From: Brachybacterium sp. SGAir0954
Lineage (GTDB): Bacteria; Actinomycetota; Actinomycetes; Actinomycetales; Dermabacteraceae
Direction of reading: 5' to 3'
Assembly: GCF_005490785.1 (NCBI RefSeq)
Contig: NZ_CP027295.1
Location: 2,294,001 to 2,358,000 of the forward strand
DNA length: 64,000 nucleotides
Position numbers and translations under genes: made by a program. Below, one piece after another: positions 9,269 through 20,424 of this stretch (within the stretch, counting starts at the first letter, position 1; every line of letters starts with the position of its first letter). The notes below the pieces were generated by a model. It was not told where the DNA came from and ran no database searches. It saw only the letters and a program-made list of their open reading frames with translations.

Positions 9269-10255
9269 GTGAGCGACGTCGAGTGGCACAGCGTCACGCC
9301 CGCCCCGATCGTGCTGATCCAGGGCACCGAGACGCTGATCGCCGACCGCGCCGTCCAGCGGCTGCGAGGCCTCGCGCGCGAGCAGGACCCGGGCGTGGCG
9401 ATCCACGACCTCTCGGGGGAGGCGCTCACCGCCGGCGCCCTCACCCAGGTCGCGAGCCCCTCGCTCTTCGGCGAGCCGCGGTTCGTGGTCGTCCCCGAGC
9501 TGCAGGCCGCGCCCGAGGCACTGATCCTCGAGCTCCTCGACTACCTGCCCCGCCCCGAGGAGGACGTCTCCCTCGTGCTCGTCCACCGCGGCGGCAACCG
9601 CGGCAAGAAGCTCCTGGACGCGCTCAAGAAGGCCGGCGTCCCGCGCGTGGACGCGAGCCCCGTCAAGCGCCCCGCGGACAAGCAGGCCTTCATCGCCGCG
9701 GAGTTCGCGCGCGCCGACCGTCGCGCGCAGCCCGAGGCGATCACCGCCCTCGTCGACGCCTTCGGCACCGATCTCGCCGAGCTCGCCGCGATCAGCCGCC
9801 AGCTCATCGAGGACACCACCCCCGAGCCGGGGGAGCAGCCCGCACCGATCACCGCGCAGGACGTCCACGCCCTCACGGCGGGACGCGTCGAGTCCACCGC
9901 CTTCGCCGTCGCGGACGCCGCCATCGCCGGCCGCGAGCAGGAGGCCCTCCAGCTCCTCGCCCAGGCGCAGCTCGCCGGGGCGGACCCGGTGCCGATCGTC
10001 GCGGCGGTCGCGATGAAGATGCGCCAGCTCGCGAAGATCACCTCACCCGGGGCGAGCGCGCGGACCCTCGGCATGCCGGACTGGATGATCCGGAACCTCT
10101 CCCGGGAGGCCCGCGCCTGGAACGACCGCTCCCTGGCCCGCGCGATCGAGGCCGTCGCGCGCGCCGATCACGAGGTCAAGGGCGCCGGCCGGGATCCCCG
10201 CTGGTCCGTCCAGCGCATGGTGATGGAGATCTGCCGGGCCCGCCGGTCCCGCTGA
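9269..10255 (+). CDS. holA: DNA polymerase III delta subunit
   Basis: 328 aa, the usual size for HolA. The clamp-loader delta subunit opens the beta sliding clamp. The N-terminus reads VLIQGTETLIADRAV, a degenerate nucleotide-binding fold, and the middle carries FVVVPELQ, typical of the family. The GTG at 9269 is preferred because AAGGAG lies 4 nt upstream; an in-frame ATG at 9254 would place this Shine-Dalgarno inside the coding region. The order comEC-holA-(rpsT) is conserved in many bacteria, with rpsT here on the opposite strand. Confidence 0.92.
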   Translation: MSDVEWHSVTPAPIVLIQGTETLIADRAVQRLRGLAREQDPGVAIHDLSGEALTAGALTQVASPSLFGEPRFVVVPELQAAPEALILELLDYLPRPEEDVSLVLVHRGGNRGKKLLDALKKAGVPRVDASPVKRPADKQAFIAAEFARADRRAQPEAITALVDAFGTDLAELAAISRQLIEDTTPEPGEQPAPITAQDVHALTAGRVESTAFAVADAAIAGREQEALQLLAQAQLAGADPVPIVAAVAMKMRQLAKITSPGASARTLGMPDWMIRNLSREARAWNDRSLARAIEAVARADHEVKGAGRDPRWSVQRMVMEICRARRSR

Positions 10256-10330
10256 ACGACGCGCCGCCGGGCAGTCGTCACCTCCCGGATCCTTGACCTC
10301 TCGGATTGCCGGGCGAAGGGCCCCGGACAG

Positions 10331-10368
10331 CACGGAGCCCCGTGCACCGAGGTGCACGAGGCTCCGTG
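10331..10368. terminator. Bidirectional hairpin between holA and rpsT
   Basis: CACGGAGCC pairs with GGCTCCGTG and, after one C-A mismatch, CGTGCAC pairs with GTGCACG around a 4-base loop. It sits between convergent genes and can serve either. There is no T-run on either side. Confidence 0.7.
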
Positions 10369-10416
10369 GCTGCTGGACCCGGGGGCCCGCCGATCAGATG
10401 ATCAGGAGATCAGCGA

Positions 10417-10683
10417 TCAGGCGGAGACGCCGGCGACGAGCTTCGCGAGACCGGACTTGCGGTTCGCGGCCTGGTTCTTGTGGATGACGCCCTTGGAGAC
10501 GGCCTTGTCGAGCTTGCGGGAGGCGAGCTTCAGCGCCTCGCCCGCCGCCTCGGCGTCACCGGAGGTCACCGCGGTGCGGACCTTGCGGGTGTAGGTCTTG
10601 AGCTCGGACTTGACCGCACGGTTGCGCAGGCGCGCCTTCTCGTTGGTGCCGATCCGCTTGATCTGGGACTTGATGTTTGCCAC
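10417..10683 (-). CDS. rpsT: 30S ribosomal protein S20
   Basis: 88 aa, starting [20 protein letters not shown] and very rich in Lys/Arg, the standard bS20 sequence that binds 16S rRNA. The GTG start has AGAAGAG upstream. The reading frame stays open for 72 further codons upstream, back to an ATG at 10899, but that stretch has no ribosomal similarity and bS20 is normally ~86-90 residues, so the short form is chosen. Confidence 0.96.
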   Translation of the reverse strand: MANIKSQIKRIGTNEKARLRNRAVKSELKTYTRKVRTAVTSGDAEAAGEALKLASRKLDKAVSKGVIHKNQAANRKSGLAKLVAGVSA

Positions 10684-11009
10684 GAAGACTCTTCTCTTGT
10701 GCTGCTGCTGTGATGGGTCGTCCGCAGCGGCTGAGGATCGGATCCGACGGGGACGGGCGGTGGGGATTCGCCGGGAGACGTCGGACCCGGGTCGCTGCCA
10801 CGGGTACTCGCTCAGGTCGCACCGACCGGCGGACCCTGACACGGCGGGTCGCCGAGATGCGCACACCTCGCGGTATGTCACACATACAAGGAGAGACATT
10901 AGCAGAGGGCGAACGCCCCGGTCACGATGCACGCGGCGTGTCCTGCATCCCATCCGCGCCCGCCCGCTCCCGCGGAACAGCAGGTCCGGAGGGCGTCGGC
11001 GGCCCGGGG
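10684..11009. other. Intergenic region upstream of rpsT, containing a small dyad
   Basis: 326 bp between rpsT and the PemK-like gene, both on the minus strand. It should hold the rpsT promoter and 5' leader. The only conspicuous signal is a relatively AT-rich stretch near 10870-10905 with the perfect dyad GTATGT-CAC-ACATAC at 10873-10887. I find no convincing gene; the in-frame extension of rpsT through it is judged to be chance. Confidence 0.4.
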
Positions 11010-11693
11010 TCAGCCCCAGCCGTGGGCCGAGCGCACCGCGGCGGCGACCCGCTCGAAGGCCTCGGCGGGCAGGCGGCCGTCGGCCCGCCGCACCGCTGCG
11101 GGGGCGATCCGCAGCAGGCGATCCGCCCGCACCTCGGAGGCGCGGCCCTGGGAGTCCCAGTCGCCGGTGCCCACGTCCACCCATAGGTTGCCGTGCTCGT
11201 CCCGGGACGTGTCGCCGGAGCCCACGCGGTCCTTCGAGGTGAGCATGAGCGCCACGAGGGTGGGGCCCGAGCCGTCCGCGCCGCCGTCGGCCGCGTCCTC
11301 GAGGGCGATGACGAGCACCGGCCGGTCCTTGCCCTGCTCGAGGGACTCCTCGTAGTGCACCCAGGCCCAGACGACCTCGCCGGGGTCGGGCACGTCGTCG
11401 GGGTGCGGGGCGTAGGTCATCGTCACCGGCGAGGAGGTGCTGCGGTCCGCGAGCACGTCGGCGTTCCCACCGGCACCGCTGCCGGCGCGACCGTCGGCGG
11501 ACTCTCCGCCCTCGCGCCGGGTGGTGGTCGAGGACCGCCCGGTGCTCCCGGTATCCCCGCCCGAGCCGCCGCCGCGGCGGGAGTCCTGGAGGGCGTCGAT
11601 CGCCGAGCGGCCGAGGTCACGGGCCGCGCGCCTCGCGGCCGGGGAGCGGAGGACGGAGCGCAGCACGGAGGACAGTCGGGAGCCGAAGGGCAT
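11010..11693 (-). CDS. PemK/MazF-family protein with a long disordered N-terminus
   Basis: 227 aa. Residues ~104-225 match the PemK/MazF fold: [14 protein letters not shown], then KDRPVLVI, and later conserved strands ([20 protein letters not shown]). Known members are endoribonuclease toxins or their non-toxic relatives. The first ~90 residues contain a basic Arg/Ser/Leu helix and a Gly/Ser/Arg-rich low-complexity stretch. No antitoxin-sized ORF is adjacent, so it may be a solitary member rather than half of a toxin-antitoxin pair. The start follows AGGAAGG; an internal ATG at residue 92 would give just the core. The ATP-grasp gene lies divergently 101 bp away. Confidence 0.7.
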   Translation of the reverse strand: MPFGSRLSSVLRSVLRSPAARRAARDLGRSAIDALQDSRRGGGSGGDTGSTGRSSTTTRREGGESADGRAGSGAGGNADVLADRSTSSPVTMTYAPHPDDVPDPGEVVWAWVHYEESLEQGKDRPVLVIALEDAADGGADGSGPTLVALMLTSKDRVGSGDTSRDEHGNLWVDVGTGDWDSQGRASEVRADRLLRIAPAAVRRADGRLPAEAFERVAAAVRSAHGWG

Positions 11694-11781
11694 GGGGGAC
11701 CTTCCTGGGGACGGGCACGGACGCCGGGTCTCGAGCGGGTCACGCCCGAGGGCGGGGCACGGTCCCCGACGGGAGACGGTG

Positions 11782-11787
11782 TTGAAT
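11782..11787 (+). promoter_or_regulatory. -10 box TTGAAT of the ATP-grasp gene (leaderless)
   Basis: TTGAAT (4 of 6 to TATAAT) ends 7 nt before the ATG at 11795, the same geometry as at comEA. This favours 11795 over the in-frame ATG at 11786. Confidence 0.4.
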
Positions 11788-11794
11788 GGTAGCC

Positions 11795-13481
<1,687 letters not shown>

Positions 13482-13492
<11 letters not shown>

Positions 13493-14396
13493 GATCGCCG
13501 ACGCCATGTTCTGGATCGGCCGCTACGTGGAGCGGGCGGACCAGACGGCCCGCGTGCTCGACGTGAGGCTGCAGTCGATCACCGAGGACGTCAGCGGGGA
13601 CGTGGCCCCCGCCTGCGCCGCGGTGCACGAGATCTTCGGCAGCCCCGCGCCCGAGGGTGCCGAGCAGTCCGTGCAGAAGGTCCTCGACCGCCTCGTCACC
13701 GACCGGTCGAACCCGTCCTCGATCGCGGGCTCCCTGCAGACCGCCCGCGAGAACGCCCGCGGCGCCCGCGAGGTGCTCTCGACCGAGGTCTGGGAGTCGC
13801 TGAACACGACCACGCTCGGCATGCCCCGCGGCGTGCGCCCGGCGCGGATGCACAGCGTCTTCCAGTACGCGAAGGACCGCTGCGCGGTCGTGAACGGGCT
13901 CGTCGACGGCTCGATGACCCGCGACGAGGCGTGGCTGTTCTGGAGGCTCGGCCAGCTCGTGGAGCGGGTGGACATGGGCGCGCGCATACTCCAGGCCCAT
14001 GACCTCGAGGACTCCTCGGACCAGGCGACGGTGCTGCTGCTGCGCACCTGCAGCGCCCACGAGGCCTACATCCGCTCCTACCGGGGTCGCGTGGACGCCT
14101 CCGCCGCGATCTCCTTCCTGCTCCTGGACTCGATCTTCCCGCGGTCCGCCGCGCACTGCCTGCTCGAGATCGACGAGGCGCTCGAGGTGCTCGCGCGGAT
14201 GCACGGCGCGGGACCGGACCGCCTGGGCACCGCGGATCCCGGCCGGCGGATCGTCGGCCGGGCCGTGGCGAGCCTGCGCTACCGCTCGCTCGAGGAGCTC
14301 ACCTCGGACTTCGATGCGGAGATGGAGCAGCTCCAGCAGGTCACCGGTGCGGTGACCCGCACGCTCGGCTCGACCTACTTCCACCCGGCGCACTGA
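13482..14396 (+). CDS. Alpha-E domain protein, partner of the ATP-grasp enzyme
   Basis: 304 aa, starting MLSRIADAMFWIGRYVERADQTAR, which is the signature of the all-helical alpha-E domain (DUF403). It spans the full protein, with SLNTTTLGMPRG and FWRLGQLVERVDMGAR among the conserved helices. The biochemical role of the family is not known; it almost always occurs with a permuted ATP-grasp gene, as here. The ATG lies inside the 3' end of the upstream gene after GGAGGCGCACG, so expression is coupled. Confidence 0.85.
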
Positions 14397-14429
14397 GAGG
14401 ACCGTGCCGCCCCATCGGGGACCGTCCTC
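14397..14429 (+). terminator. Possible hairpin after the alpha-E gene
   Basis: GAGGAC pairs with GTCCTC, and CCCC with GGGG around a 3-base loop; the two stems are separated by an asymmetric internal loop. It starts right after the stop codon. The rest of the 261-bp gap before lepA shows no clear gene. Confidence 0.35.
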
Positions 14430-14657
14430 GCTGGGCTGCGCCCCTCCCTCATCGGAGGCTCGCGGGTGGTGCGCATCATCCTGCCCGGCGGTATCCCGCC
14501 GGAGGGCGGCCTCGCACGCGGCCTGTGACCTGCCCCGGGCTCCGTGCGCCGTGGCGGGCCCTGCGCGGCGCCGCGTGAGAGCATGGGGCGACACGCCGTC
14601 CGGGCGGCGCCTCCGCGCGCCCCGGGCCCGTCCCCACCACAGAGAGGACCACCGCCG

Positions 14658-16529
14658 GTGACCCCCAGGATCGCTGCCGACGAGGCACGGGACATCCAGC
14701 CCGCGTCCACCCCCCAGGAGCGCATCCGCAACTTCTGCATCATCGCGCACATCGACCACGGGAAGTCCACCCTGGCCGATCGCATGCTGCAGATCACCGG
14801 GGTGGTCGACGACCGCTCCATGCGCGCCCAGTACCTCGACCGCATGGACATCGAGCGCGAGCGCGGCATCACCGTGAAGAGCCAGGCCGTGCGCATGCCC
14901 TGGCAGGTCGACGGCACGAACTACGCGCTGAACATGATCGACACCCCCGGGCACGTCGACTTCACCTACGAGGTCTCCCGCTCGCTCGCCGCCTGCGAGG
15001 GCGCGATCCTGCTGGTCGACGCCGCGCAGGGCATCGAGGCTCAGACCCTCGCGAACCTGTACCTCGCGATGGAGAACGACCTCACCATCATCCCCGTGCT
15101 CAACAAGATCGACCTGCCGGGCGCGGATCCCGAGAAGTACGCGGCGGAGATCGGCCAGCTCGTCGGCGTGGACCCCGAGGACGTCCTGCGCGTCTCCGGC
15201 AAGACCGGCCAGGGCGTGCCCGAGCTGCTCGACCACCTCGTGCGCACGCTCCCGCAGCCCCTGGGCGACCCCGACGCCCCCTGCCGGGCGATGATCTTCG
15301 ACTCCGTCTACGACACCTACCGCGGCGTGGTCACCTACATCCGCGTGGTCGACGGCTACCTCCGCTCGCGCGACCGCATCGACATGATGTCCACGGGCGC
15401 GCACCACGAGCTCCTCGAGATCGGGGTGAGCTCCCCGGAGCCGCATGCGACGAACGGCGTGGGACCCGGCGAGGTCGGCTACCTCATCACCGGCGTGAAG
15501 GACGTGCGCCAGTCCAAGGTGGGCGACACGATCACCACCTCGGTGCGCGGCGCGACGGAGCCGCTCGCCGGCTACTCCGACCCCAAGCCGATGGTGTTCG
15601 CGGGCCTCTTCCCGATCGACGGCTCGGACTACCCGAACCTGCGCGACGCGCTGGACAAGCTCAAGCTCAACGACGCCGCGCTGAACTACGAGCCGGAGAC
15701 GTCGACGGCGCTCGGCTTCGGATTCCGCGTGGGCTTCCTGGGCCTGCTGCACCTCGAGATCATCCGCGAGCGCCTCGAGCGCGAGTTCGACCTCGACCTC
15801 ATCTCGACGGCGCCGAGCGTCGTCTACCAGGTGCGGATGGAGGACGGCACGCAGGTCGAGGTCATGAACCCCTCGGACTTCCCGACCGGCAAGGTCGCGG
15901 AGATCCACGAGCCGATCACGAAGGCGACGATCCTGGTCCCGGCCGAGTTCATCGGCGCGGTCATGGAGCTGTGCCAGTCCAAGCGCGGCACCCTCGGCGG
16001 CATGGACTACCTCAGCGAGGACCGTGTCGAGCTGCGTTACACGCTCCCGCTCGCGGAGATCGTCTTCGACTTCTTCGACCAGCTGAAGTCCCGCACCAAG
16101 GGCTACGCCTCCCTCGACTACGACGTCTCCGGCTCGCAGACGGCGGACCTCGTCAAGGTCGACATGCTGCTGCAGGGTGAGCCCGTCGACGCGTTCAGCG
16201 CGATCGTGCACCGCGACAAGGCGTACCACTACGGCGTCGAGATGGCGGGGAAGCTCAAGAACCTCATCCCGCGCCAGCAGTTCGAGGTGCCGATCCAGGC
16301 CGCGATCGGCGCCCGGATCATCGCCCGCGAGAACATCCGCGCGATGCGCAAGGACGTGCTCTCCAAGTGCTACGGCGGCGACATCTCCCGCAAGCGCAAG
16401 CTGCTCGAGAAGCAGAAGGAGGGCAAGAAGCGCATGAAGAACATCGGCTCCGTCGAGGTGCCCCAGGAGGCCTTCATCGCCGCGCTCTCCTCCGACGCCG
16501 CCGAGCCCAAGGATGGGAAGAAGAAGTGA
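14658..16529 (+). CDS. lepA: Elongation factor 4 (LepA), ribosomal back-translocase GTPase
   Basis: 623 aa, full length. GTPase motifs are complete: [28 protein letters not shown] and NKIDLPGA. The LepA-specific C-terminal region follows, with [16 protein letters not shown] near the end. LepA acts on stalled or mispositioned elongating ribosomes and has been linked to 30S assembly. The GTG start at 14658 has AGAGAGGACC upstream. The next two genes start in or directly behind its stop codon, giving a lepA-MOSC-hemW operon; lepA-hemW linkage is common in bacteria. Confidence 0.96.
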   Translation: MTPRIAADEARDIQPASTPQERIRNFCIIAHIDHGKSTLADRMLQITGVVDDRSMRAQYLDRMDIERERGITVKSQAVRMPWQVDGTNYALNMIDTPGHVDFTYEVSRSLAACEGAILLVDAAQGIEAQTLANLYLAMENDLTIIPVLNKIDLPGADPEKYAAEIGQLVGVDPEDVLRVSGKTGQGVPELLDHLVRTLPQPLGDPDAPCRAMIFDSVYDTYRGVVTYIRVVDGYLRSRDRIDMMSTGAHHELLEIGVSSPEPHATNGVGPGEVGYLITGVKDVRQSKVGDTITTSVRGATEPLAGYSDPKPMVFAGLFPIDGSDYPNLRDALDKLKLNDAALNYEPETSTALGFGFRVGFLGLLHLEIIRERLEREFDLDLISTAPSVVYQVRMEDGTQVEVMNPSDFPTGKVAEIHEPITKATILVPAEFIGAVMELCQSKRGTLGGMDYLSEDRVELRYTLPLAEIVFDFFDQLKSRTKGYASLDYDVSGSQTADLVKVDMLLQGEPVDAFSAIVHRDKAYHYGVEMAGKLKNLIPRQQFEVPIQAAIGARIIARENIRAMRKDVLSKCYGGDISRKRKLLEKQKEGKKRMKNIGSVEVPQEAFIAALSSDAAEPKDGKKK

Positions 16530-17194
16530 GCGCCCTCGCGGCGGGCTCGCGCGGCGCGGTCGAGGCGGTGTGCGTCGTCGGCGCCCTGCGCCCCGATGCC
16601 GGCAGCGTCGGCACCACGGCGATCGACAAGCGCCCGGTGGACGGCCCCGTCGCGATCGGCGAGCTGGGACTGTACGCGGACGTCCAGGCGGACCGCGCCC
16701 ACCACGGCGGGCCGGACCAGGCCGTCTACGCGATCGACGCCGCGGAGGCCGAGCACTGGTCCGCGCAGCTGGGGCGCCCGATTCCTGCGGGTGGCCTCGG
16801 CGAGAACCTGCGCGTGGGCGGCCTCGCTGTCGACGACCTCGAGATCGGGGCGCGCGTGCGGGCGGGCTCGGCGCTGCTCGAGGTGACCGCGCCGCGCACC
16901 CCGTGCTTGACCTTCCAGCGGTGGATGGGCACGGACGACTTCCGCGCCCGCTACCACGAGCGCGGCCGCACGGGCGTCTACTTCCGGGTGCTCGAGCGCG
17001 GCGAGGTGCGCGCCGGGGACGAGCTCCTCGTGGAGTCCGTGCCCGGGCACGGCGCGACGGTCGCCGCGGTCTACGCGGGCGCCCGCGACCGCGATCTCAC
17101 CCGCAGCCTCGTCCGCTGGGCCGACGGCGCCGGCTTCGCCCTGCACCGCGAGCTCGAGGCCCGCGCGCAGCGTCATCTGAAGGACGAGCGGTGA
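16526..17194 (+). CDS. MOSC domain protein (YiiM-like)
   Basis: 222 aa from a GTG that overlaps the lepA stop by 4 bp. MOSC domains are related to the C-terminus of molybdenum cofactor sulfurase. The conserved Cys is present in APRTPCLTF, with GGLGENL and [15 protein letters not shown] typical of the YiiM-type branch, which has a C-terminal three-helix domain. YiiM-like proteins detoxify N-hydroxylated bases using molybdenum cofactor; this specific activity is an inference. It also overlaps hemW by 4 bp. Confidence 0.85.
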   Translation: MSALAAGSRGAVEAVCVVGALRPDAGSVGTTAIDKRPVDGPVAIGELGLYADVQADRAHHGGPDQAVYAIDAAEAEHWSAQLGRPIPAGGLGENLRVGGLAVDDLEIGARVRAGSALLEVTAPRTPCLTFQRWMGTDDFRARYHERGRTGVYFRVLERGEVRAGDELLVESVPGHGATVAAVYAGARDRDLTRSLVRWADGAGFALHRELEARAQRHLKDER

Positions 17195-18357
17195 GCGCCG
17201 CGGGCAGCAGCCGGGACCTCTCCGTCTACATCCACGTGCCGTTCTGCGCGGTGCGCTGCGGCTATTGCGACTTCAACACGTACACCGCGACGGAGCTCGG
17301 CGGCGGCGGCTCGCAGCGCGAGTACCCCGACAACGCGCGGCGCGAGATGGACCTCGTCCTCGCCGACGACCGCGCCGCCGGATACGAGTACGAGCAGGTC
17401 TCCACCGTGTTCTTCGGCGGCGGCACTCCCACGCTGCTGCCCGCCCCGGACCTCGTCTCGATGCTCGACCACCTCCGGGGCCGGATCCCCCTCGCCCCGG
17501 GCGCGGAGGTCACGACCGAGGCGAACCCCGACTCCGTCACCCCGGAGTCGCTGCGGGTCCTCGCCGACGGCGGCATCACCCGCGTCTCCTTCGGCATGCA
17601 GTCCGCCGTGCGCTCCGTGCTCGCGACCCTGGACCGCACCCACGACCCCGAGCGCGTGCCGCAGGTCGTGCAGTGGGCGAAGGACGCCGGGCTCGCCGTG
17701 AGCCTCGACCTCATCTACGGCACCCCGGGGGAGACCCTCGCGGACGTCGAGACCTCCGTGCGGGCGGCCCTGGCCTGCGAGGTCGACCATCTCTCCGCGT
17801 ACTCCCTCATCATCGAGGGCAACACGGCCATGGCGCGGCAGCTGCGCAAGGGCGAGATCGCGGAGCCCGACGGCGACGACATGGCGGACAAGTACGAGCT
17901 CGTCGACGACCTCGCGAGCGCGGCTGGCCTGTCCTGGTACGAGGTCTCGAACTGGGCGCGCACTCCCGCGCACCGCTCCCGGCACAACCTCGCCTACTGG
18001 CGCGGCGGCGACTGGTGGGGGATCGGCCCCGGGGCGCACCGCCATCGCGACGGGCTGCGCTCGTGGAACGTCAAGCACCCCAGCCGCTACGCCGCCCGTC
18101 TCGCGGAGGGGGAGCTGCCCGTGCAGGAGTCGGAGACGCTCGATGCGGCCACCCGGGCCACCGAGCGGATCCTGCTCGAGCTGCGGATCGCCGACGGCCT
18201 GCCCGTCGAGGCGGTGCCGGAGCAGACCCGCGACCAGATCGCCGTGCACACTGCGCGCGGTCACCTGGACCCGGCGGCCCTCGAGGCGGGCCGGCTGGTG
18301 CTGACGCGGAACGGGCGGCTGCTCGCCGACGCCGTCGTCCGCGACCTCGTGCCCTGA
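17191..18357 (+). CDS. hemW: HemW, radical SAM heme chaperone
   Basis: 388 aa. The radical-SAM cluster motif is CAVRCGYC near residue 20 (CxxxCxxC preceded by YIHVPFC). Downstream are FFGGGTPTLL, EANPDS, RVSFGMQS and DLIYGTPGE, which together mark the HemN/HemW family. The length and the single-domain end fit HemW, a heme chaperone delivering heme to respiratory enzymes, not the oxygen-independent coproporphyrinogen oxidase HemN. The GTG start overlaps the MOSC stop and has AAGGACG upstream. A strong hairpin follows. Confidence 0.92.
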   Translation: MSAAGSSRDLSVYIHVPFCAVRCGYCDFNTYTATELGGGGSQREYPDNARREMDLVLADDRAAGYEYEQVSTVFFGGGTPTLLPAPDLVSMLDHLRGRIPLAPGAEVTTEANPDSVTPESLRVLADGGITRVSFGMQSAVRSVLATLDRTHDPERVPQVVQWAKDAGLAVSLDLIYGTPGETLADVETSVRAALACEVDHLSAYSLIIEGNTAMARQLRKGEIAEPDGDDMADKYELVDDLASAAGLSWYEVSNWARTPAHRSRHNLAYWRGGDWWGIGPGAHRHRDGLRSWNVKHPSRYAARLAEGELPVQESETLDAATRATERILLELRIADGLPVEAVPEQTRDQIAVHTARGHLDPAALEAGRLVLTRNGRLLADAVVRDLVP

Positions 18358-18379
18358 GCGGAGGCCCGCGCCCCACGTG

Positions 18380-18419
18380 ACGGAGCCCCCGTCGGTCCGA
18401 GGACCGGCGGGGGCTCCGT
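18380..18419. terminator. Bidirectional hairpin after hemW
   Basis: ACGGAGCCCCCGTCGGTCC pairs almost perfectly with GGACCGGCGGGGGCTCCGT around a 2-base turn. It lies between hemW and the convergent DUF4870 gene and can end both. Confidence 0.75.
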
Positions 18420-18453
18420 GCCGGGTGGGTGGTGCGGCCCGCGGCCGCGGGGC

Positions 18454-19314
18454 TCACTTCACCAGGCGGATGTTCAGCGGGTAGTTCCACCAGATGCCCT
18501 GGTTGGCCTTGACCGCGCCGATGATGGCGAAGATGACGTGCAGCAGCGCCGGGACCCACACGAGCGGGAAGAGGATCGAGCCGATGCCGAGGGTGACCAC
18601 CGCGAGGATCGTGATCACGATGGAGAGCACGACCTCCGCGATCACGGTGGCGATCGCGGCGTTGAGCGACTCCGCGGCGTTGTAGCGCACGTAGCGGTCA
18701 CGGTCCTTGTAGACCAGGAAGATGATCAGCGGACCGACCCAGCCCAGGAAGCCCGCGCCGATGACGTAGCCGAGCACGGCGGAGAGCTGCGCGAACATCG
18801 ACCACATGCGGGAGTCGGAGGGGCTCACGGGCTGCCCCGAGAGCGGCCCGTCGTAGGCGCCCGAGAAGCCGGGGGGAAGCGGCGCGGCCGACGGGTGCGC
18901 GTCGCCGGTGTAGCCCTGGGGGCCGCCCTGGGGCGCACCGTACGGGGCCTGACCCGCGCCGGGCTGACCGGCGCCGTAGGGCTGGTGCTGGGCGCCCGGC
19001 TGCTGGCCCGACGGAGCGGGGCCGGCGGAGGCCGCGCCATCCGCGGCGGGAGCCTGGTGGGGCGAGGGCGCGCCGTACGGCGAGCCGGTGCCGGCGGAGG
19101 ACGGCGCCCCGTAGGGCGACTGCGGCGCCGCGTACGGGGAGGACGCGGCGGCGCCCTCCGGGGCGGCAGCGGGCTGGGAGCCCGGGGCCTGGCCGGTGCC
19201 GGGCGCCGGCTCCGACGCGGCCTTCTCGGCTCCCGAGCTCTGCGGGGCGCTCTGGTAAGGATCGGTCGCGGGACGACCGCCGAAGGGATCGTGCGGGTAC
19301 TCGTTCTGGCTCAT
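18454..19314 (-). CDS. DUF4870 membrane protein with a Pro/Ala/Tyr-rich N-terminal tail
   Basis: 286 aa. Residues 1-~165 are low complexity, rich in Ala, Pro, Gly, Gln and Tyr, with repeated short SPYGAP/APYGAP-type units. Residues ~170-280 are a compact membrane domain with three or four hydrophobic helices and WSMFAQLSAVLGYVIG, YVRYNAAESLNAAI and HVIFAIIGAVKANQG, the pattern of DUF4870 (Tic20-like). The function is unknown. The start follows GAGGAGGGG. The tail resembles the repetitive cytoplasmic tails found on several actinobacterial membrane proteins. Confidence 0.85.
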   Translation of the reverse strand: MSQNEYPHDPFGGRPATDPYQSAPQSSGAEKAASEPAPGTGQAPGSQPAAAPEGAAASSPYAAPQSPYGAPSSAGTGSPYGAPSPHQAPAADGAASAGPAPSGQQPGAQHQPYGAGQPGAGQAPYGAPQGGPQGYTGDAHPSAAPLPPGFSGAYDGPLSGQPVSPSDSRMWSMFAQLSAVLGYVIGAGFLGWVGPLIIFLVYKDRDRYVRYNAAESLNAAIATVIAEVVLSIVITILAVVTLGIGSILFPLVWVPALLHVIFAIIGAVKANQGIWWNYPLNIRLVK

Positions 19315-19456
19315 GGCCCCTCCTCGGGAACGGCGCCGGCGGGACCGGCGATCTCGTGGACAGGGTCCAGCCTACGGAGCGCGGGCGCACGCGTCACCGT
19401 GGCGAGCCGCCGTGGCGCCCGGGGGACATCCCCCAGGCGCGGGGGACCGCCGGGGG

Positions 19457-20341
19457 TCAGGCGTCGACGGTCACGAAGTCGATGAGCTCCTCGATGCGGC
19501 CCGAGAGCGTCGGCTCGACGTCCGCGTACGAGCGGACGGTGGCGAGGATGCGCTGCCAGCCGCGGGCGATGTCCGCCTGGTCCTCGTGGGGCCAGCCGAG
19601 CGCGGCGAGCGTGCCGACCTTGATGTCGGTGCCGCGCGGCACGTGCGGCCAGGCGGGGATGCCCACGCGGGCCGGCTTCACGGCCTGCCACACGTCGATG
19701 TACGGATGCCCGAGCACGAGGACGTTGCCGCGGGCCCCGGGCTGCGCGAGCGCCTCCTGCGCGATCCGGGTCTCCTTGGAGCCCGTCACGAGGTGGTCGA
19801 CGAGCACGCCGATGCGGCGGGTCGGGGAGGGGCCGAACTCGCGGATGCGCTCCACGAGGTTGTCCGCGCCGTCGAGCAGCTCGACGACGACGCCCTCGAT
19901 GCGCAGGTCGTGGCCCCAGACCTTCTGGACGAGCTCGGCGTCGTGCTTGCCCTCGACCCAGATGCGGGACGCCCGGGCGGTGCGGGCGCGGGCGCCCTCG
20001 ACGTAGACGGAGCCGCTCGCGGAGCGCTTGGGACCCGCGGGGGCCTGCATCGCGACGGCCCGGGTGAGGACGACGGGCTTGCCGTCGATCATGTAGCCGG
20101 GGCCCAGCGGGAAGGAGCGGACCCTGCCGCGGCCGTCCTCGAGCTCGACGACCGTCTCCCCGGCGATCTTCTCGACCCGCAGGATCGCGCCGGTGAAGCC
20201 GGTCGAGGCCTCCTCGACGACGAGGCCGCGCTGGGCCGGCACCTCCCGGGAGGCGGGACGGCTGCGGTGGTGGGACGGCGGGCCGGAGGCGAGCACGTCT
20301 CGGCTGTAGCGGTCGGGGAATCGCGAGGTCGGGGCAGGCAC
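19457..20341 (-). CDS. DUF3097 family protein
   Basis: 294 aa. The conserved start RYSRDVLA, the segment PGYMIDGKPVVLTR, and WVEGKHDAELVQKVWGHDLRIEGVVVELLDGADNL are typical of the actinobacterial DUF3097 family. The GKHDAELV part has a Toprim-like look, so a nucleic-acid role is conceivable, but the function is not established. The GTG at 20341 is chosen because a -10 box TACGGT ends exactly 7 nt upstream; an earlier in-frame GTG at 20350 overlaps that box. It lies downstream of the AlkA-like gene but has its own promoter. Confidence 0.85.
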   Translation of the reverse strand: MPAPTSRFPDRYSRDVLASGPPSHHRSRPASREVPAQRGLVVEEASTGFTGAILRVEKIAGETVVELEDGRGRVRSFPLGPGYMIDGKPVVLTRAVAMQAPAGPKRSASGSVYVEGARARTARASRIWVEGKHDAELVQKVWGHDLRIEGVVVELLDGADNLVERIREFGPSPTRRIGVLVDHLVTGSKETRIAQEALAQPGARGNVLVLGHPYIDVWQAVKPARVGIPAWPHVPRGTDIKVGTLAALGWPHEDQADIARGWQRILATVRSYADVEPTLSGRIEELIDFVTVDA

Positions 20342-20348
20342 GCCCGGC

Positions 20349-20354
20349 ACCGTA
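20349..20354 (-). promoter_or_regulatory. -10 box TACGGT of the DUF3097 gene (leaderless)
   Basis: Reading leftwards, TACGGT is followed by 7 nt and then GTG, identical in box and spacing to comEA. No Shine-Dalgarno is visible. Confidence 0.5.
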
Positions 20355-20366
20355 CACCGGCATCGG

Positions 20367-20406
20367 CGCCGTTCCGGGGCACCACGCTGGGGCAGCCGGA
20401 ACGGCG
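20367..20406 (-). terminator. Hairpin after the AlkA-like gene
   Basis: CGCCGTTCCGG pairs perfectly with CCGGAACGGCG (11 bp) around an 18-base loop, between the AlkA-like stop and the DUF3097 promoter. Confidence 0.55.
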
Positions 20407-20424
20407 GCCAGGACGGCGGCCGTC

